Assembly: GCA_023213315.1 (NCBI GenBank)
Contig: JAKCPI010028181.1
Location: 1 to 64,000, forward strand
Source of the DNA: Euborellia annulipes
Taxonomy: Eukaryota; Arthropoda; Insecta; Dermaptera; Anisolabididae
Direction of reading: 5' to 3'
Length of the DNA: 64,000 nucleotides
The notes beneath the pieces were generated by a model. That model was not told the DNA's origin. It saw only the letters and a list, made by a program, of their open reading frames with translations, and did not search any database. The first letter of the stretch is position 1, and each line of letters opens with the position of its first letter. The position numbers were made by a program, and so were the translations under genes. This document shows, piece after piece, positions 36,191-48,485 of this stretch.

Positions 36191-37348
36191 ATATAATGAA
36201 ATAATTTTATTTTTCCTTTTCAAATTTAAAATTATTTCACTATAAACTATAATATAGTTATATTATAATATACCATATACTTAAGGCTATAGCTATCAGA
36301 TGAGGACTTAATTGTGGCGCTCACTGTACATCAGGGAATTTGTTTTCTAAATTTTTTTCATTTATTATTTCCAAACCAAAATTCAGTTTCTAAAATATAA
36401 TTATATTATTTTTCAATATATTTTTCTTTTAGTTTAAAAAAAGGTATATAAATATTATTTTTATCCGTATATACTGTTAAAGATAAAGTAATTTCTATAA
36501 ATCATAAAAAAAAAAATACAGAGGTAAATTTCGAATAATTTGATTTCAGCGTGAAATCTCGCTAATCCCATTCCGGTTGAAATAATCATAAATTCTAAAT
36601 AATTGATCCGTTTAATTGCGTGCATATGAGCTTTTTATTGCCGGCTTGGAGTCCATTCTGCGGGTTTTAGGGTTTAGGGCTCTCTCTCTCTCTTTCCTTT
36701 ATGCCCAACGGCCTCAGGACTTTTTAGAAGCCATCCTCCACTAATGCTATGTTAATGTTCATTTTTAATTTAAACAGCGAGAGATTTACATGAAGATAAA
36801 ACATTATATGAATATATTTATTCTAGAATGAGAATAAATGAACTGAAATAAGTTTGTGGAATTTTAATATCATATAATATTTTTTATATAAACCTAATAT
36901 TCTTGGTGATTTTTTTTTCTCTTCGAGTCAACAGTAGCGTTAGGCTTCTATATTTTTTATCTTGACGTTTCTTGTTTTATTAAAACCATTTAGGTCTACT
37001 TTAAGAATAGAGGAAATATAATTTAAATCAACGTTTGGAAAACTATTCTTAAATATAATTCGATCAAATATTTTTTTTTGAATCTCTTCTTTTCTTCCTT
37101 ACCTCTTTTGGTTGGGAATCAACAAAATTAAAAAATTTTTTTCTTACTCTTTTGTAGTTTTGCTTTTTATTGTTTATTTTTTATTATCTTGGTTTTCTGC
37201 TTTTGTTTTTATTGTTTTTATTGTTGTGAATTAATTCTTTTGTACTTTTGCCTTTATAGAATTTTTGGCATCTTGTTTTATCTTTGTTTTAATAGATCCT
37301 TTTCTATTTTTTGCATTAATTTTGGTTTAATATTTGATGTCCTATTTA

Positions 37349-37372
37349 TAAAAATCTGGTGTGACTGAGTAT
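37349..37372 (-). mobile_element. PE650 right-end remnant
   Basis: Only aaaaatctggtgtgactgag remains of the hairpin end. Confidence 0.4.
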
Positions 37373-38999
37373 ATCAATTTCTCATTAGAAATTTTATAAT
37401 TTAAATAGAATATATTGTTCATATTTACATTTAAACTTTTTCATTTCTATTGTATTAATAATTTTCAAAAAATATTTATTTATTTATTGCCGATATAAAA
37501 AAAATCCATAGCCCGAGTAAGATAATGTAGGGGTTCGGGTAAATTAGAAGTCTTTTCAGTCCAAATGTAACCAGTTAAAATAAAATTTCACTTCTGGTAT
37601 ATTATAGGTCGGATACATGGTTAAAAGTTGCTTGTACGTATTAGTCGGTATCGCGGCCCATTCCTCTGTGAAAAAAAAAATTGTTCTTTCAATCTCACCC
37701 TTCTCTGGCTGAGCTCCAACATTGCTAAATTTTACACATAATTACCCCCTTTGATTCATAATTAAAAGGAACTTTTTTTTAAAGTTTGATTAATATATTT
37801 TAAACAGAATAAAATAGTGAAAATTTTATTTGATGTTTTTTTTTTTTTTTTTTTTTACTTTTTTTTCAATTCTTTTCATTAAATATTTAAAATTTAAATT
37901 TGATATTTCGAAACTGAGATCTTTGATCAATTACCTGTTGAATATAATTTAAATTGAAAAATTTTCTAATAAAATCTAGAATAAATTCCCTTTGTTTATT
38001 CACTTGGACAAAAGTTGTTAAAAAGACAATATTATTCTTTGGGATTAAATTAAAATCTTGTTTAATTAAATTTTAATCTCTATTATATATTGACAAAGAG
38101 AAAGATGATAAAACGAATTCTAAGGAAAATTTTTCCCCTTGATTGATAAAATAATTTATATAAGCTTAGACTTTTTTTTTTATTTCTGTTAGTGAATCAA
38201 TTTAAGAAAATAATATCCAAATTTATATGAATGAATATCTGGAGAATTATTTAAGGGTAAAATAAACAGCAACATTGATTAATGGATAAACATTTATAAA
38301 TAGAGACATAAATCGGAATTTATTTGACTTTTAATATTAAAAGTCATATTATATTTATGAATATAAACAGATAAGTTGCGATTACAAAAGTTCGGCGTAC
38401 TATAGGACCTAACTCTATGCTCAGAAGAATAATATAATTCTAAAATTTACATATAGACGAGTGGTTACGTCTAGCCTTTAGTTATTTTTTGGGTATTAAT
38501 AATATTAATGGAATATTTGAGCGAGATAATAATTAAATTTTCAATCATTATTCTTGGTTTGTTTGACTTTTCTTTACTAGTTAGTTTTTGAATTCTGGAC
38601 GATAGGCAACCTTATTCGCATACTTATCAGTTAATTCCTATAATTAATTACTAATGAAGCATCAACTGGTCTAGAGGAGGTCTGTCAAGAACAATGGATT
38701 AAAAAATGATTGAAAGAGAAAATTATATCCATTTGGGTTGCCTATTTTGCAGGAACATTAGAAGACTCACTTCAATTTCCAAGCGATTAAATTTATTTAA
38801 AAATTAATTTGAATAAATAAGGACGAAGTTTAAATGCTAAAAACAAGCTTTATAAAATATTAACATCAGGAACCAATATAGCATTCTGTCTAATTGAACA
38901 TAATAATATATTTTTATAGGTACGTTTTATACCTCTCTTTTTTAAAGCCTATTTCATTTTCCATTATCCAGTAAATCGTTAATTCGAATGACTTTTTTT

Positions 39000-39172
39000 A
39001 ACCCTTTTCGGCTACTAAGACCATTTAGGGGTTGAATTTATTTATATATACTGTAATAAGCCTATTTTATACAATGTACCGATGGCTGGGGACGTTCCAC
39101 ACACTGATTGCTCAGGGTCACCAATCCGTACTTTGACCTCGCTTGGCACCACTTGACCCTTAACAATACATT
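39000..39172 (-). mobile_element. SINE (12302-type)
   Basis: aacccttttcggctactaag at the tail and gatggctggggacgttccac, ctcagggtcacc, gcttggcaccacttgaccc in the head match the copy at 12302. Confidence 0.7.
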
Positions 39173-39700
39173 ATATATGAGATGTTCCGCAATAGTAAAT
39201 TTATATGCAAAATTGAGTCATTTATAACTCCACGTTCTCGATTTTTTTTTTACCTCAAATCATAATTCTATCTTCACTTTGGGATTATTCTCCCTTTTTT
39301 TTTTTTTTTTTTACTTTCGAAAAAAATCTAATTCCCTTCTCACAAAGAAAAGATTAAAAATGAATTTTCAATTTAAGTAAATATTAATTTTCAAATCAAA
39401 AATAAACAGAAGAAAATTATCATTATATTAATATATTCTCAAAGTCAATTTTATTTCTCCAAGTAATTTCGCTTCCTTTTTTTTTTTTTTTTTAAATTCC
39501 ATCCAACATAATATTAATAACAAATAGTCTTTCGTTTATTTAACTAATTATCATTTGATAAGTATTTATTTTTAATATGAAGTAATTAGTAATTATGATG
39601 ATACATTTTTTAGACTCATATCCTCTTCTTCATTGAGAATCATTCGATTACACCGTGATAAATAAACTTTTATAGTTTAATGAGATCTCGATAAAATTCT

Positions 39701-40358
39701 ATTACTTTCTCTTACCTATGTATATATGTAATATATATATAGAAAGTATTGGATTCATGTCAAAAATTCGATGTCGAGATTTTGATGGATCTTCACGTTT
39801 TGAGGTCCCCTGAATCCAAAAAAGTGGTTTTCGCGACATGGTCTGTCTGTGGGTGGGTGGGTGTGTGTTCAATTTTAAGCATGAAGGAATTGAGCTACGA
39901 GGTTGAAATTCTATATTTAACTTAAACACCCCCGGGACCGGAAAATGAGCTTTTAATCAAAATCGGCCAAAGATTACTAGTACTTTACTGATGTACTTTT
40001 CCAGTTTTTTTCGATTTTCTCAAAATTTGCTCCAACGATTTTTTTTTAAATTCAAAAATCAATTATTTTTTAGATGCTCTTTAAAATGTATATTCTCATT
40101 TTGCAATTGAAATCTTCTGAAGACCACTTTACTCTTGTATTTCATAGGGAAGATAGGAGAAATGGTTGCCATGGTAACAAAATATAAATATTTCCCCATA
40201 CTTATAAATTTTACATCTGAATTCAAATGTTCCTTACTGTCGGGAACTAAATATATGTCGACACAAAAATCTGGTGTGACAAGCACAGTACACAACTTTC
40301 GATTACCGAAGGTAAGAGAAAGTTGTGTGCTGTGCGCCAGTCACACCAGATTTTTTTT
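39701..40358 (+). mobile_element. PE650 repeat, best-preserved full copy
   Basis: This is the reference copy of the dominant family. The left end is an AT-rich palindrome (tactttctcttacc, then tatatagaaagtattgg). The body has fixed blocks: aaaaattcgatgtcgag, cacgttttgaggtcccctg, gtctgtctgtg, agtactagtactttactgat, an RFX-like site (gttgccatggtaac) and actaaatatatgtcgacac. The right end is a hairpin: aaaatctggtgtgac, caactttcgattaccgaagg, agttgtgtgctgtgcgcc, agtcacaccagatttt. Its stem pairs over most of about 80 nt. It encodes no transposase. The small open frames that recur in all copies are by-products. The superfamily is unknown to me. Confidence 0.85.
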
Positions 40359-41134
40359 CTATAGCTTTCTATATACTTGATTTTTTTTATTATCTTTAAA
40401 AATGAATGAAAAGCTTAAAGAAGCTCTTTTTCCATCTAAATTAAATATCATATCATTTATTTGATTATTTTAACAAACCTTTTTTTTCTCTAAGTGATCA
40501 TTTTTCAAGGGAACAAGATCCTCAGAACTATTTGTAACCAGCTGAGCTTTTTATTTCCCTGCATGGCGATATTTGACTAAGCCCTTTGTACCCCCTAGGA
40601 ACCAGCAGATAAATGGTACATCTCTTTATCATTGCAGCATCCCTCCTTTTCTCTTTCGAATTTTCCTCCTCTACTTAAAGCTCACATATTTTCAAATGGT
40701 GGCAAAGAATCCCAAATATCCATACCTAAAAATGTTTTTTTTTTTTTTTTCAATTTTATTTTATTTTCTTTATTATACTCTCTTTGGTTTGTTATTATGT
40801 TATATTTTCTTCGCCGCTTTCGTTCAATTTTCCGGCTGGCCGATTCAACATTCTTTAACGTTCACCGGGAGAAAAAAAAGCTATCTGGTCATTTTATCGA
40901 TAACAAAGCGAGAACATTTTTTCCAACTTCAAAGGGTAAAATTTATATTTCTTTAAAAGCAATATAGGAATATATAAAAAGAGAAATTTAGAAAACTATT
41001 GTCTTTTTTTTCTTCAAATAATATATGAATACGAAATTCCCCATTAACAATAGAAATATTTTTTGCCTACATATCTTTGAAGACAAGACAATTTACCCTT
41101 TAATTATTTACTTGAAGTTGTGACTGTAATGTGA

Positions 41135-41840
41135 TTATAATGGAGGGATGGAGATATCGCCTGCTGAGAATCATAGTGGTGAAAGTCCGAAATTCAACAA
41201 TTGAAGAAAAGGCGTTTGAAAGTTTTATAAACATATACATTTAAATAGCCGGGCAACAAATGAGTAGACCAGAATCAATAGCAAAGATCGAAAATACTGT
41301 ATATTTTCACCACTTTGCCACTCAAAAGAGAAGACGTTTTAGCAAGGTTTGGTAGGCTTAACTCAAAAATTGAATTTTCGGATTTTCGCCACTATGATTC
41401 TCAGCAGGCGATATCAGCCAAATAGGAATGCTTGAGGTTCTACAAAACTCCCAGTATAAGACTTTTCGGCCTGAATTTATTTGGCTACTTCAGTTATTGG
41501 AAATTATAGACATATTAAAAAGTTCTCATGAGATAGAACCAGGATTTGTCAATAATAAAATTTATTTGTTTCATACAAAATTAAATGGTTCCTGAGCCTA
41601 AGATCAGGGATCAGGAACCATATAATTTTGTATGAAGCAAATAAATTTTATTATTTTCAAATCCTGGTTCAATCACATTTGCACTTTTTCAATTTTTCAA
41701 CATGTGTACACTTTTCATAATGTGTATAATTTCCAATAACTGAAGATAGTCAAATAAATTCAGGTCGAAACTTCTAATTCTGGGAGTTTTATTGAACCTC
41801 GAGCAATCCGATTTGGCTGACTCCATTCCTCCATTATAAT
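41135..41840. mobile_element. Foldback element with hammerhead-like motif and a nested MITE
   Basis: Outer arms attataatggagggatgga (left) and tccattcctccattataat (right), then gccaaat...ctgggag inner arms, fold back on each other around a centre near 41600 (ggttcctgagcctaa against gatcaggaacca). The right arm has aactgaagatagtc, then caggtcgaaacttc (41738-41775). The left arm is split by the MITE at 41153-41415. Confidence 0.65.
41153..41415. mobile_element. MITE with 40-bp terminal inverted repeats
   Basis: gatatcgcctgctgagaatc...tagtggtgaaagtccgaaa at the left is matched by its complement ending ggcgatatc at the right. It interrupts the left arm of a foldback element: removing it restores ggatgga-agccaaat, matching the right arm. 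Confidence 0.85.
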
Positions 41841-41859
41841 TTACCCTTTATAGTAATTA

Positions 41860-42028
41860 CCCGAGTAAAATTTATTAAATTTTAGAAAATGATCGAGGGA
41901 TCCACACAGGGATATCTAAGTGTCCCTAGTGTGGGCGTATTTATCCCTGTGTGTCCCTAAAGGTTCACTATGCAGACCTGCTTCGGGCGTGTAGATCCCT
42001 CGATCATTTTTAATCATTTTTACTCGGG
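41860..42028. mobile_element. GC-rich foldback MITE, copy 3 (left arm deleted)
   Basis: Outer ends cccgagtaaaa and ttttactcggg are intact and flanked by TA on both sides, suggesting a TA target (Tc1/mariner-type). The left arm lacks the ccgcagcagg segment. It lies only 20 bp from the foldback at 41135. Confidence 0.8.
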
Positions 42029-43404
42029 TATAATTATTATTAATTATATCATATTCCTTCAATTTATTGTATTTTTATTAAAGTAGCCTTTTGATAAATT
42101 TCAATTTATTTATTGGATTTTTAAATCATCTCCAAGTTAAATAAATGTTAAAAAAAAAATTTAATTTAGATTTAAAGATGTATTATTTAGTTGGGAGTAG
42201 GCCTAATATCATTTGACAAAAATCTTCTTTGACATTATCCCCTCATTCTTTTTTTTTTTTTTTTCTCAAAAAAACGTCTTTCCCACTTGGCCATTTCTTA
42301 TTTTTTTACTTTTTTTTTACAAGAGTTAAAAATACGTTTCATTTCCTCTTTGGTTCGATCTCGGGAGGCATTTTTATAAATTATAGAGACCATATGTTAG
42401 CGTTCGCATTGATATAGCATTGATTTATTGAATTCCGATGATAAAGATGGCCGATGCCTCTCCTTTACATCAGAATTTAAACAGACCTTTAGTCTGAAAT
42501 TAAGACCCTTGCACAAACTTCTTATGATTAATTAAATTTCACAAGAATAATGAACATTTTTATGATTAATTACCAACATAGAATATACATTCGACTTAAT
42601 ATAAAACCACCCTTGAAAAAAATATGTATTATTAAAGAGAAAAAATTGATGGGAAAATAATTTGTAAATAATCTTATAAAAGAATAATTGATAATCGATA
42701 TTTACTAATAAGTTATTAATAAAGGCTAGACGTTCCTTTGGTATTTTTTTCATTTCTCTCATTAGAATAAATGATTTCAACTCACCAATGAAAGGGTATT
42801 TGAGGTTTATTCTACATTTCATAAAAAATCAATTTATTGGAGCTACCCAATTTATTTGTTCTTATTGTTTTAACCGACAAAGATTAATTTAGCTGGTCTC
42901 TGTCCATGCGTTTGCATTTATTTATTCTTTCTAACATTTACTATTTCATCTATTAATAAATTTTTCTAATTTATATCACTTAGAAATTAACCCAAAGCTA
43001 CATAAAAAATAACACGAGAAATATTTTATCTATTAAGGCTTGTTAGGGCTGGTTAGAGGGAGGAAATGTTTAAGAGAGAACTATGAATATTTTAAATCAT
43101 CTGTTCATGTTTTTTTTTTTATTATTTAGCTTTTCCATCTACAAATAATGTTAGATTAGAAGAAAAGCATTTGTTATATTTTTACCAAAATGGGATTTCT
43201 TATTATGATCTTTTTATAAACAGAGCTCACGTAAACAAAGGCTCCCTCAGTCGAGTCCTAGACAGATCAAAAGTCGCATATTTTGTTTTTTCTATACCTT
43301 TTATTTTAAAGTGAATAATAATACAACTCACCTCGTATAGGAAGCCAACCCTCCCCTGTTGAGCGTCTTATTTAAGGTAATTGTAAGGTGTATTATGAAA
43401 AAAG

Positions 43405-44458
43405 CTATGAGGTTGAAATTTTATATTCGCCGGAAGGCCCTGGAACAACCCTGGGAACAGAGCGGCAAAACCAGGGGTGGGTCACAAAATCTTGAGTAAA
43501 ATCGGCCAAAGAGTACTAATAAATTTGTTCAATTTTTCATCCTTACCGAATGTAAAAGAAAATTTAATTACCAGTAAAATATTTTAAACGTTATTTAAAA
43601 AAATTAATTTTTTATTTATCTTTATTTTATAATCTTAAAAAGGTAACTTTTATTATGAAATTAAAATAAAAACTTTTAATCTCATAAAATCAAATTTCTA
43701 AAAAAAAAAAAATGTCAAATTTATATGTAGTTTTTCCTTATCATAATAAATGGGTTGTATTAGTATAGAGTTAGGTGCAATTTTTTTTAAACTACGTTAT
43801 TTTAGTTTATGGGGGATTGTTAAAAACAGTGTTATAATTACCATCAATTATTTATTACCTGTTCAAAAATTTTTTAAATTAATGATCGCGTGTAGGGAAT
43901 CTACTAAACCAATAGTCAGAAAGAATAATAAATTAAAGAAAATTGAAATTAATAAACGGCACAAGTTTGTAAATAAATATCTTTATCGTGATGTGAATTC
44001 TTAAATACAATAGTATAATTACCCATTAAATTCATTTTTAAACCCTTTTCGGTTAGATTTTAAACAAAATCGGCAAAAAAAGTACTAGTACTTTACTGAT
44101 GCATTTTTTCAGTTTTTTTCGATTTTCTCAAAATTCACTCCAAACTATTTTGTTTAAAATTCTTAAATCAATATTTTTTAGATTCTCTTTAAAAAGTATA
44201 TCAGTGAAATTTTTCGTGTTAATTGATTGAAGTGGGTATAGGACTCACTAGTTAATTGATTGAAGTACACTTTACTGATATGGAAGCATTCGTAGCCATC
44301 TATGAATCGCGTGGTCAAGTTTGAAACTAAGGTGCTATGGGAAACTAAATATATCTCGACCCAAAAAATCTAGTGTGACCAGCACGGTGTATAACTTTCT
44401 CTTATTGATGGGTAAGAGAAAGTTGTGTGCTGTGCGCCAATCACACCAGATTTTTTTT
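43405..44458 (+). mobile_element. PE650 fragments, disrupted
   Basis: A degraded body piece lies at 43405-43530 (gaggttgaaattttatattc, atcggccaaagagtactaat). The better right half is at 44057-44458, with agtactagtactttactgat, actaaatatatctcgaccc and the right hairpin (ctttctcttattgatgggta). The roughly 500 bp between show no recognisable element. Confidence 0.65.
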
Positions 44459-44719
44459 GTTTCTCCTGACAAATTTGAAAAAATTGACGTCACGTTTTAT
44501 TTCAAAATGACCTTCATTTTTATTTCCATACTTCTAATAAAAAAAAAGTAAAATCTCTTAACTATTCTGTTTGTAAATTGTTTTGTATATCATCTTTAGC
44601 TGCCGTTTTTTTTTTAATTAAAAATTTAACCCTTGTCAGATGCAATTCAATTCTTGTATTAATATCTGAATTCCACTTCTGAGCCAGAGTAAACCCTGAG
44701 GTTAGCATCGTTTTCTCTT

Positions 44720-44745
44720 CTCTCTCTCTCTCTCTCTCTCTCTTC
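44720..44745 (+). repeat. TC microsatellite
   Basis: Uninterrupted (TC)n of about 13 units. Similar tracts occur at 3451-3472, 12931-12948 and 31023-31039. Confidence 0.9.
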
Positions 44746-45132
44746 GTCCCTATTTCTCATTTCAAGTTCTGTTTGTGATATGATAAAATGAGATCGAATC
44801 TATTGTATATTATGAATTAAATAGAGATTAGATTTTCTTTATTTCGGAGTATAAAATTCACTAAGCAGGGATTAAGGTCAATTGAATAATAAATATTTTA
44901 TTTTACAAAATCATCTCTATTATCGTACTATTTTTTGCATTTAAGAATAAAGAGATAAAAGTTTCATTATTAATAAGACAATCTGTTGTAATAAATAAGA
45001 TTTTCTCTTTTTCTTTTTTATTAAAAATTAATTAATTTTACATACGTTGTCACGATTTCAATTTACACAGGACTTTATTCTTATGTAAATCGGTCAAGTT
45101 TATACCTATAAATCTATATTTCATTAATAATG

Positions 45133-45541
45133 GAAAAAAACTGGTGTTACTGGTCACATAGCTCACAATTTTCTCTTACCTTAGATAAGATAAAAAAATA
45201 ATTGATTTATGAATTTTAAACAAAATCGTTGAAGACTGAAAAGGTGCATCAGTAAAGTACTAGTACCTTTTGGCCGATTTTGTTTAAAAAGCTTATTTTC
45301 AAGCCTCAGGGGGGGGTATCTAACTTAAATATAAAAAGTCATTCTCCTAGGTTTTTTCGTTCTTGAGATGTTTTGTCAAACACACAGTGTGTCAAACACA
45401 CTGGCAGACAGACAATGTTGTGAAAACCACTTTTTTGGATTCACCTTAAAACGTGTGTATTCACATCGATTTTTTGACATGCATCCAATATTTTCTCTCT
45501 CTCCATATATATATTACATATATAGGTAAGAGGAAGTAAAA
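45133..45541 (-). mobile_element. PE650 repeat, internally deleted
   Basis: Half of the right hairpin (actggtgttactggtcacat) joins directly to the body near gaattttaaacaaaatcg. The left end is complete (ttctctctctccatatatat, then taggtaagaggaagt). Confidence 0.75.
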
Positions 45542-45607
45542 AGGAAATGTGAAATATAATTTTTTTAAATCTTTTGATATATTTTTTTTTTTTTAAATTT
45601 GTTTAAT

Positions 45608-45712
45608 GTTTTTTTCGGCATCTAAGGCCATTTAGACCCGATCCCCATTTATTTAAAATGATTGGTGCAAGAGAAGCTAATGTCTTCTCTCTGAGCCACG
45701 GGTCACGGGCGA
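45608..45712 (-). mobile_element. SINE, B box deleted
   Basis: Complement of the shared tail (cggcatctaaggccatttag, acccgatccccatttattta), then the head ctctctgagccacgggtcac. The B-box segment seen at 22008 is missing. Confidence 0.6.
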
Positions 45713-45826
45713 AAATTGTATCATCTTTGGCCATATAAACAAAATGACCGACCAATCGGTTTCGGTTGGGGTGGGTTTGGTGTCGAAAAATCAGGGTTGG
45801 GGCTGGGGTGGGGGGGTGGGGACTGG

Positions 45827-45869
<43 letters not shown>

Positions 45870-45943
45870 GAATTAAAGAGATAAATTTTTAAAAAAAAAA
45901 AAAAAGATTTTTAAAAATTGGAAAAAGAAAAAAAAAAAAAAAG

Positions 45944-45974
<31 letters not shown>

Positions 45975-46046
45975 AAATTGGGGTGGGTGGGTGGGTGGGG
46001 GGGGGGGGGGGGGGTTGGGGTTGGGGGTGGGGTTTTGGTTGGGTTG
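45827..46046 (+). repeat. Homopolymer block: long poly-A tracts followed by G-quadruplex-prone G tract
   Basis: About 40 consecutive A (45827-45866), further A tracts to 45972, then gggtgggtgggtggg and about 20 G with ggttggggttggggg (45980-46046). Flanks gaccgaccaatcggtttcgg (45744-45763) resemble the inner ends of the hAT-like element at 53699. Confidence 0.8.
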
Positions 46047-46907
46047 GTGACTTTAAACCTTCGGCTTCCAAACTTTATGCTATTACGCCTCCTCGAAAAA
46101 AAAAGTTTTCTTTCTGCGCCTTTATTTTTTTAAAAATATAATAATATTGACAAAAATTTTTAATATTAAGAAAAATTAAATAATTATTTATTAGCAGGTA
46201 TTTAATATTACGTATTTACACTAATCATACTCACATTTTTTTATTTAATATACAAATAAATCTATATCCACTCCAAGAGAAGAGAAAGAATCTCAAAGAT
46301 AACAGAAAGGTTTAATAATTCTTATCATAACTCTATTTTTTTTGCCGATAAATTTAAGTTCCCACCCTTTATTTCATCTAATTTTTTTTTCTCTTTAAAA
46401 CATAAAACTTATGTTTACAAATTATTTTATGGTTCTTTTATTCTATTGATAATATAATAAATAAACAATGTATGGGTATAAATTTTGTGCATCATCAAAT
46501 ATTATTCAATACAAGGGTAAAATATTACGGTGTAGTATTTCGTTTTGGTGAAAAGCGTAAATATCTTCCACCCCCCTGAACCTCCCTCATATAACATTCT
46601 ATCAGAAATTAATAGAAATATTTCATAAAAACTGACACATTTTATCAATCAAATTATCGTTGTTTTTTTTTTTTACGCTATTAGCTGAATTGGAATTTCT
46701 GCGTCTTTATATGTACATGTTTAATATACACAACACATTCGAATATATCGTATTTCCTTTTCGAATAAAATTTGAAACTTTATAAAAGCTTTTTTTGGGC
46801 TCAATTTATCTTTCAATATAGAATAATAATTTATCTAAACTTGTTCTTAAATCTATACGGTTTTATTTTATAGTGACAGCTTTTTAAAAAATAACATTTT
46901 CAAGTTT

Positions 46908-47110
46908 CTTTTTTTACTTTCTCGTATAGAATATAAAGAGAAAGTATTGTAATCGTAAAAAAATTCGACTTCAAGATTTTGATGTTTCTCCACTTTTATA
47001 GACCTCCCTGAGTTCAAAAATACCATTTTGGGCATTATGTCTGTGTGTCCGTGTGTGTGTGTATGTGTGAACACGATTGCTTAAAAACCAAAGCAGCTAG
47101 ATCGATGAAA
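46908..47110 (+). mobile_element. Divergent PE650-related repeat
   Basis: Its ctttctcgtatagaatataaa left end, aattcgacttcaagattttg block and gtgtgtgtgtatgtgtgaac block match PE650 in layout but differ in sequence (aaaccaaagcagctagatcg). It is probably a sister subfamily. Confidence 0.55.
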
Positions 47111-47434
47111 TTTGGTATATGCTCCTTACACTAAAATTGTAGATTTCTATCAACTTTTGGAGTAAATACGTCACTTGGAAGTAGTACTTTACTTAAAAAG
47201 TTTTTTCCAAAATTTTGAAATTTTCAATTTTTTTTGTTATATTATGATAAAATACTCAATTCTAAAAAGTTTTTATTCCTTGACATTTTTCCGAAAACTG
47301 TATAGTTTTTGAAATAATCAACGAAGAAAACGACATTTTTCGTAAATTTTGGTTTCAAAAACTATTCAGTTTATTGTTAGTCTAGTCGGTATATTGTCTT
47401 GATCGTTATTCAATCCATCTAGGAGTTTATTTTA

Positions 47435-47596
47435 TTACTTTCTCTAACCTATAGGTTTTACTGTATGTTAATATACTCTGGTATAGAGAGAAAGGATTGC
47501 ATTCGATATTCGACATGGGACCGCAAAAATCTAGTGAAAAATAATACTTTGTCAAATTGTACAAAAAATGTATTAGTAAAAATCAGAAATAAAATA

Positions 47597-47628
<32 letters not shown>

Positions 47629-47832
47629 GATATTCGAGATTTTAATAGAAATACACTTTTTTAGGCAATACTTACTCATGTACTCTTCATAGGAAAGGAG
47701 AAAAATAGTTGGTAACAAAATATAAATATTTTTCTAGGTTTATAAATTTTAAATCTTGAATGTACTGCCGTAAACTAAATTTCAACACAACTTTCAATTA
47801 CCTTCAATGCAGCCGTTCATACCAGATTTTTT
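47435..47832 (+). mobile_element. PE650 repeat with ATT microsatellite
   Basis: The left end (ttactttctctaacctatag) is followed by a (TAT)n tract at about 47598-47628, part of the body (tgtactcttcataggaaagg, ggtaacaaaatataaatat) and a shortened right hairpin ending catacagattttt-like at 47832. Confidence 0.65.
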
Positions 47833-48124
47833 TAAAATAAATCATTTGCCTAGTAATGAATTCATTACTGAATAATCCTGGAAATTCATTTGAATAATTT
47901 TCATCGTATAATAATTCATTAGACAGTAATTGATTATAACATTTCAAAGTGAATTCTTTAAAATCTACAATAAATACATAGTATCAAATGATTTTATTGG
48001 TTTAATTAAATATATATTTAACCGAAAATTTATATTTTTTATTATTTCTATTTGATTTGTAGACTAATTGGATAAAAATTATTTATCCGGAAGTTGAACC
48101 TCGAATCTGTGATTTTTTTCGACT

Positions 48125-48290
48125 AATTGAATTTTTTTTTAAATCGTTTCGGCCATATAGACTTTAACGTTACTCATTATTTTAATATGATATTTGTCCA
48201 GGCACTTTTATCTATATCGTATGTTATCAAAATGATTTAAATAAATATTCATCGGACTGCCTGGGATCCGAACCCGCACCGCGTGGTTTT
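48125..48290 (-). mobile_element. tRNA-derived SINE
   Basis: gactgcctgggatccgaacccg is the complement of a B box (quoted in part: gggatccgaaccc). The tail tcgtttcggccatatagact is at the left. It faces the copy at 48358 head to head. Confidence 0.65.
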
Positions 48291-48357
48291 AAGACTCATT
48301 GGGATTGAGTTAATAAATATTAATTATGTATATTGTTTTAACGATCACACAAATTTT

Positions 48358-48485
48358 ATTTAGGCCCTCGGGCTTGGTGTATGGGTTAGCGACCTGGCCG
48401 TGTATACCAAGGGTCGCGGGTTCGGATCCCAGACAGCCCGATGATTTTATTTAAGCCATTTGATATCCAAATGAAAAAAATAATT
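48358..48485 (+). mobile_element. tRNA-derived SINE, clear A and B boxes
   Basis: tatgggttagcgacctggcc (A box) and gggtcgcgggttcggatccc (B box) with tRNA spacing. ccctcgggcttggtg at the start pairs with the distal agcccg. Same family as 16811. Confidence 0.75.

Noticed and set aside
40573..40967. Two overlapping plus-strand frames of 127 and 111 codons
   Set aside because: They run through a long poly-T tract in different frames and show no recognisable protein features; most likely chance.
43750..44004. 84-codon plus-strand frame
   Set aside because: AT-rich, no splice context, no similarity to a family I know, next to degraded PE650 sequence.
45918..46133. Lysine- and glycine-rich 71-codon frame
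   Set aside because: Direct translation of the poly-A and poly-G tracts.
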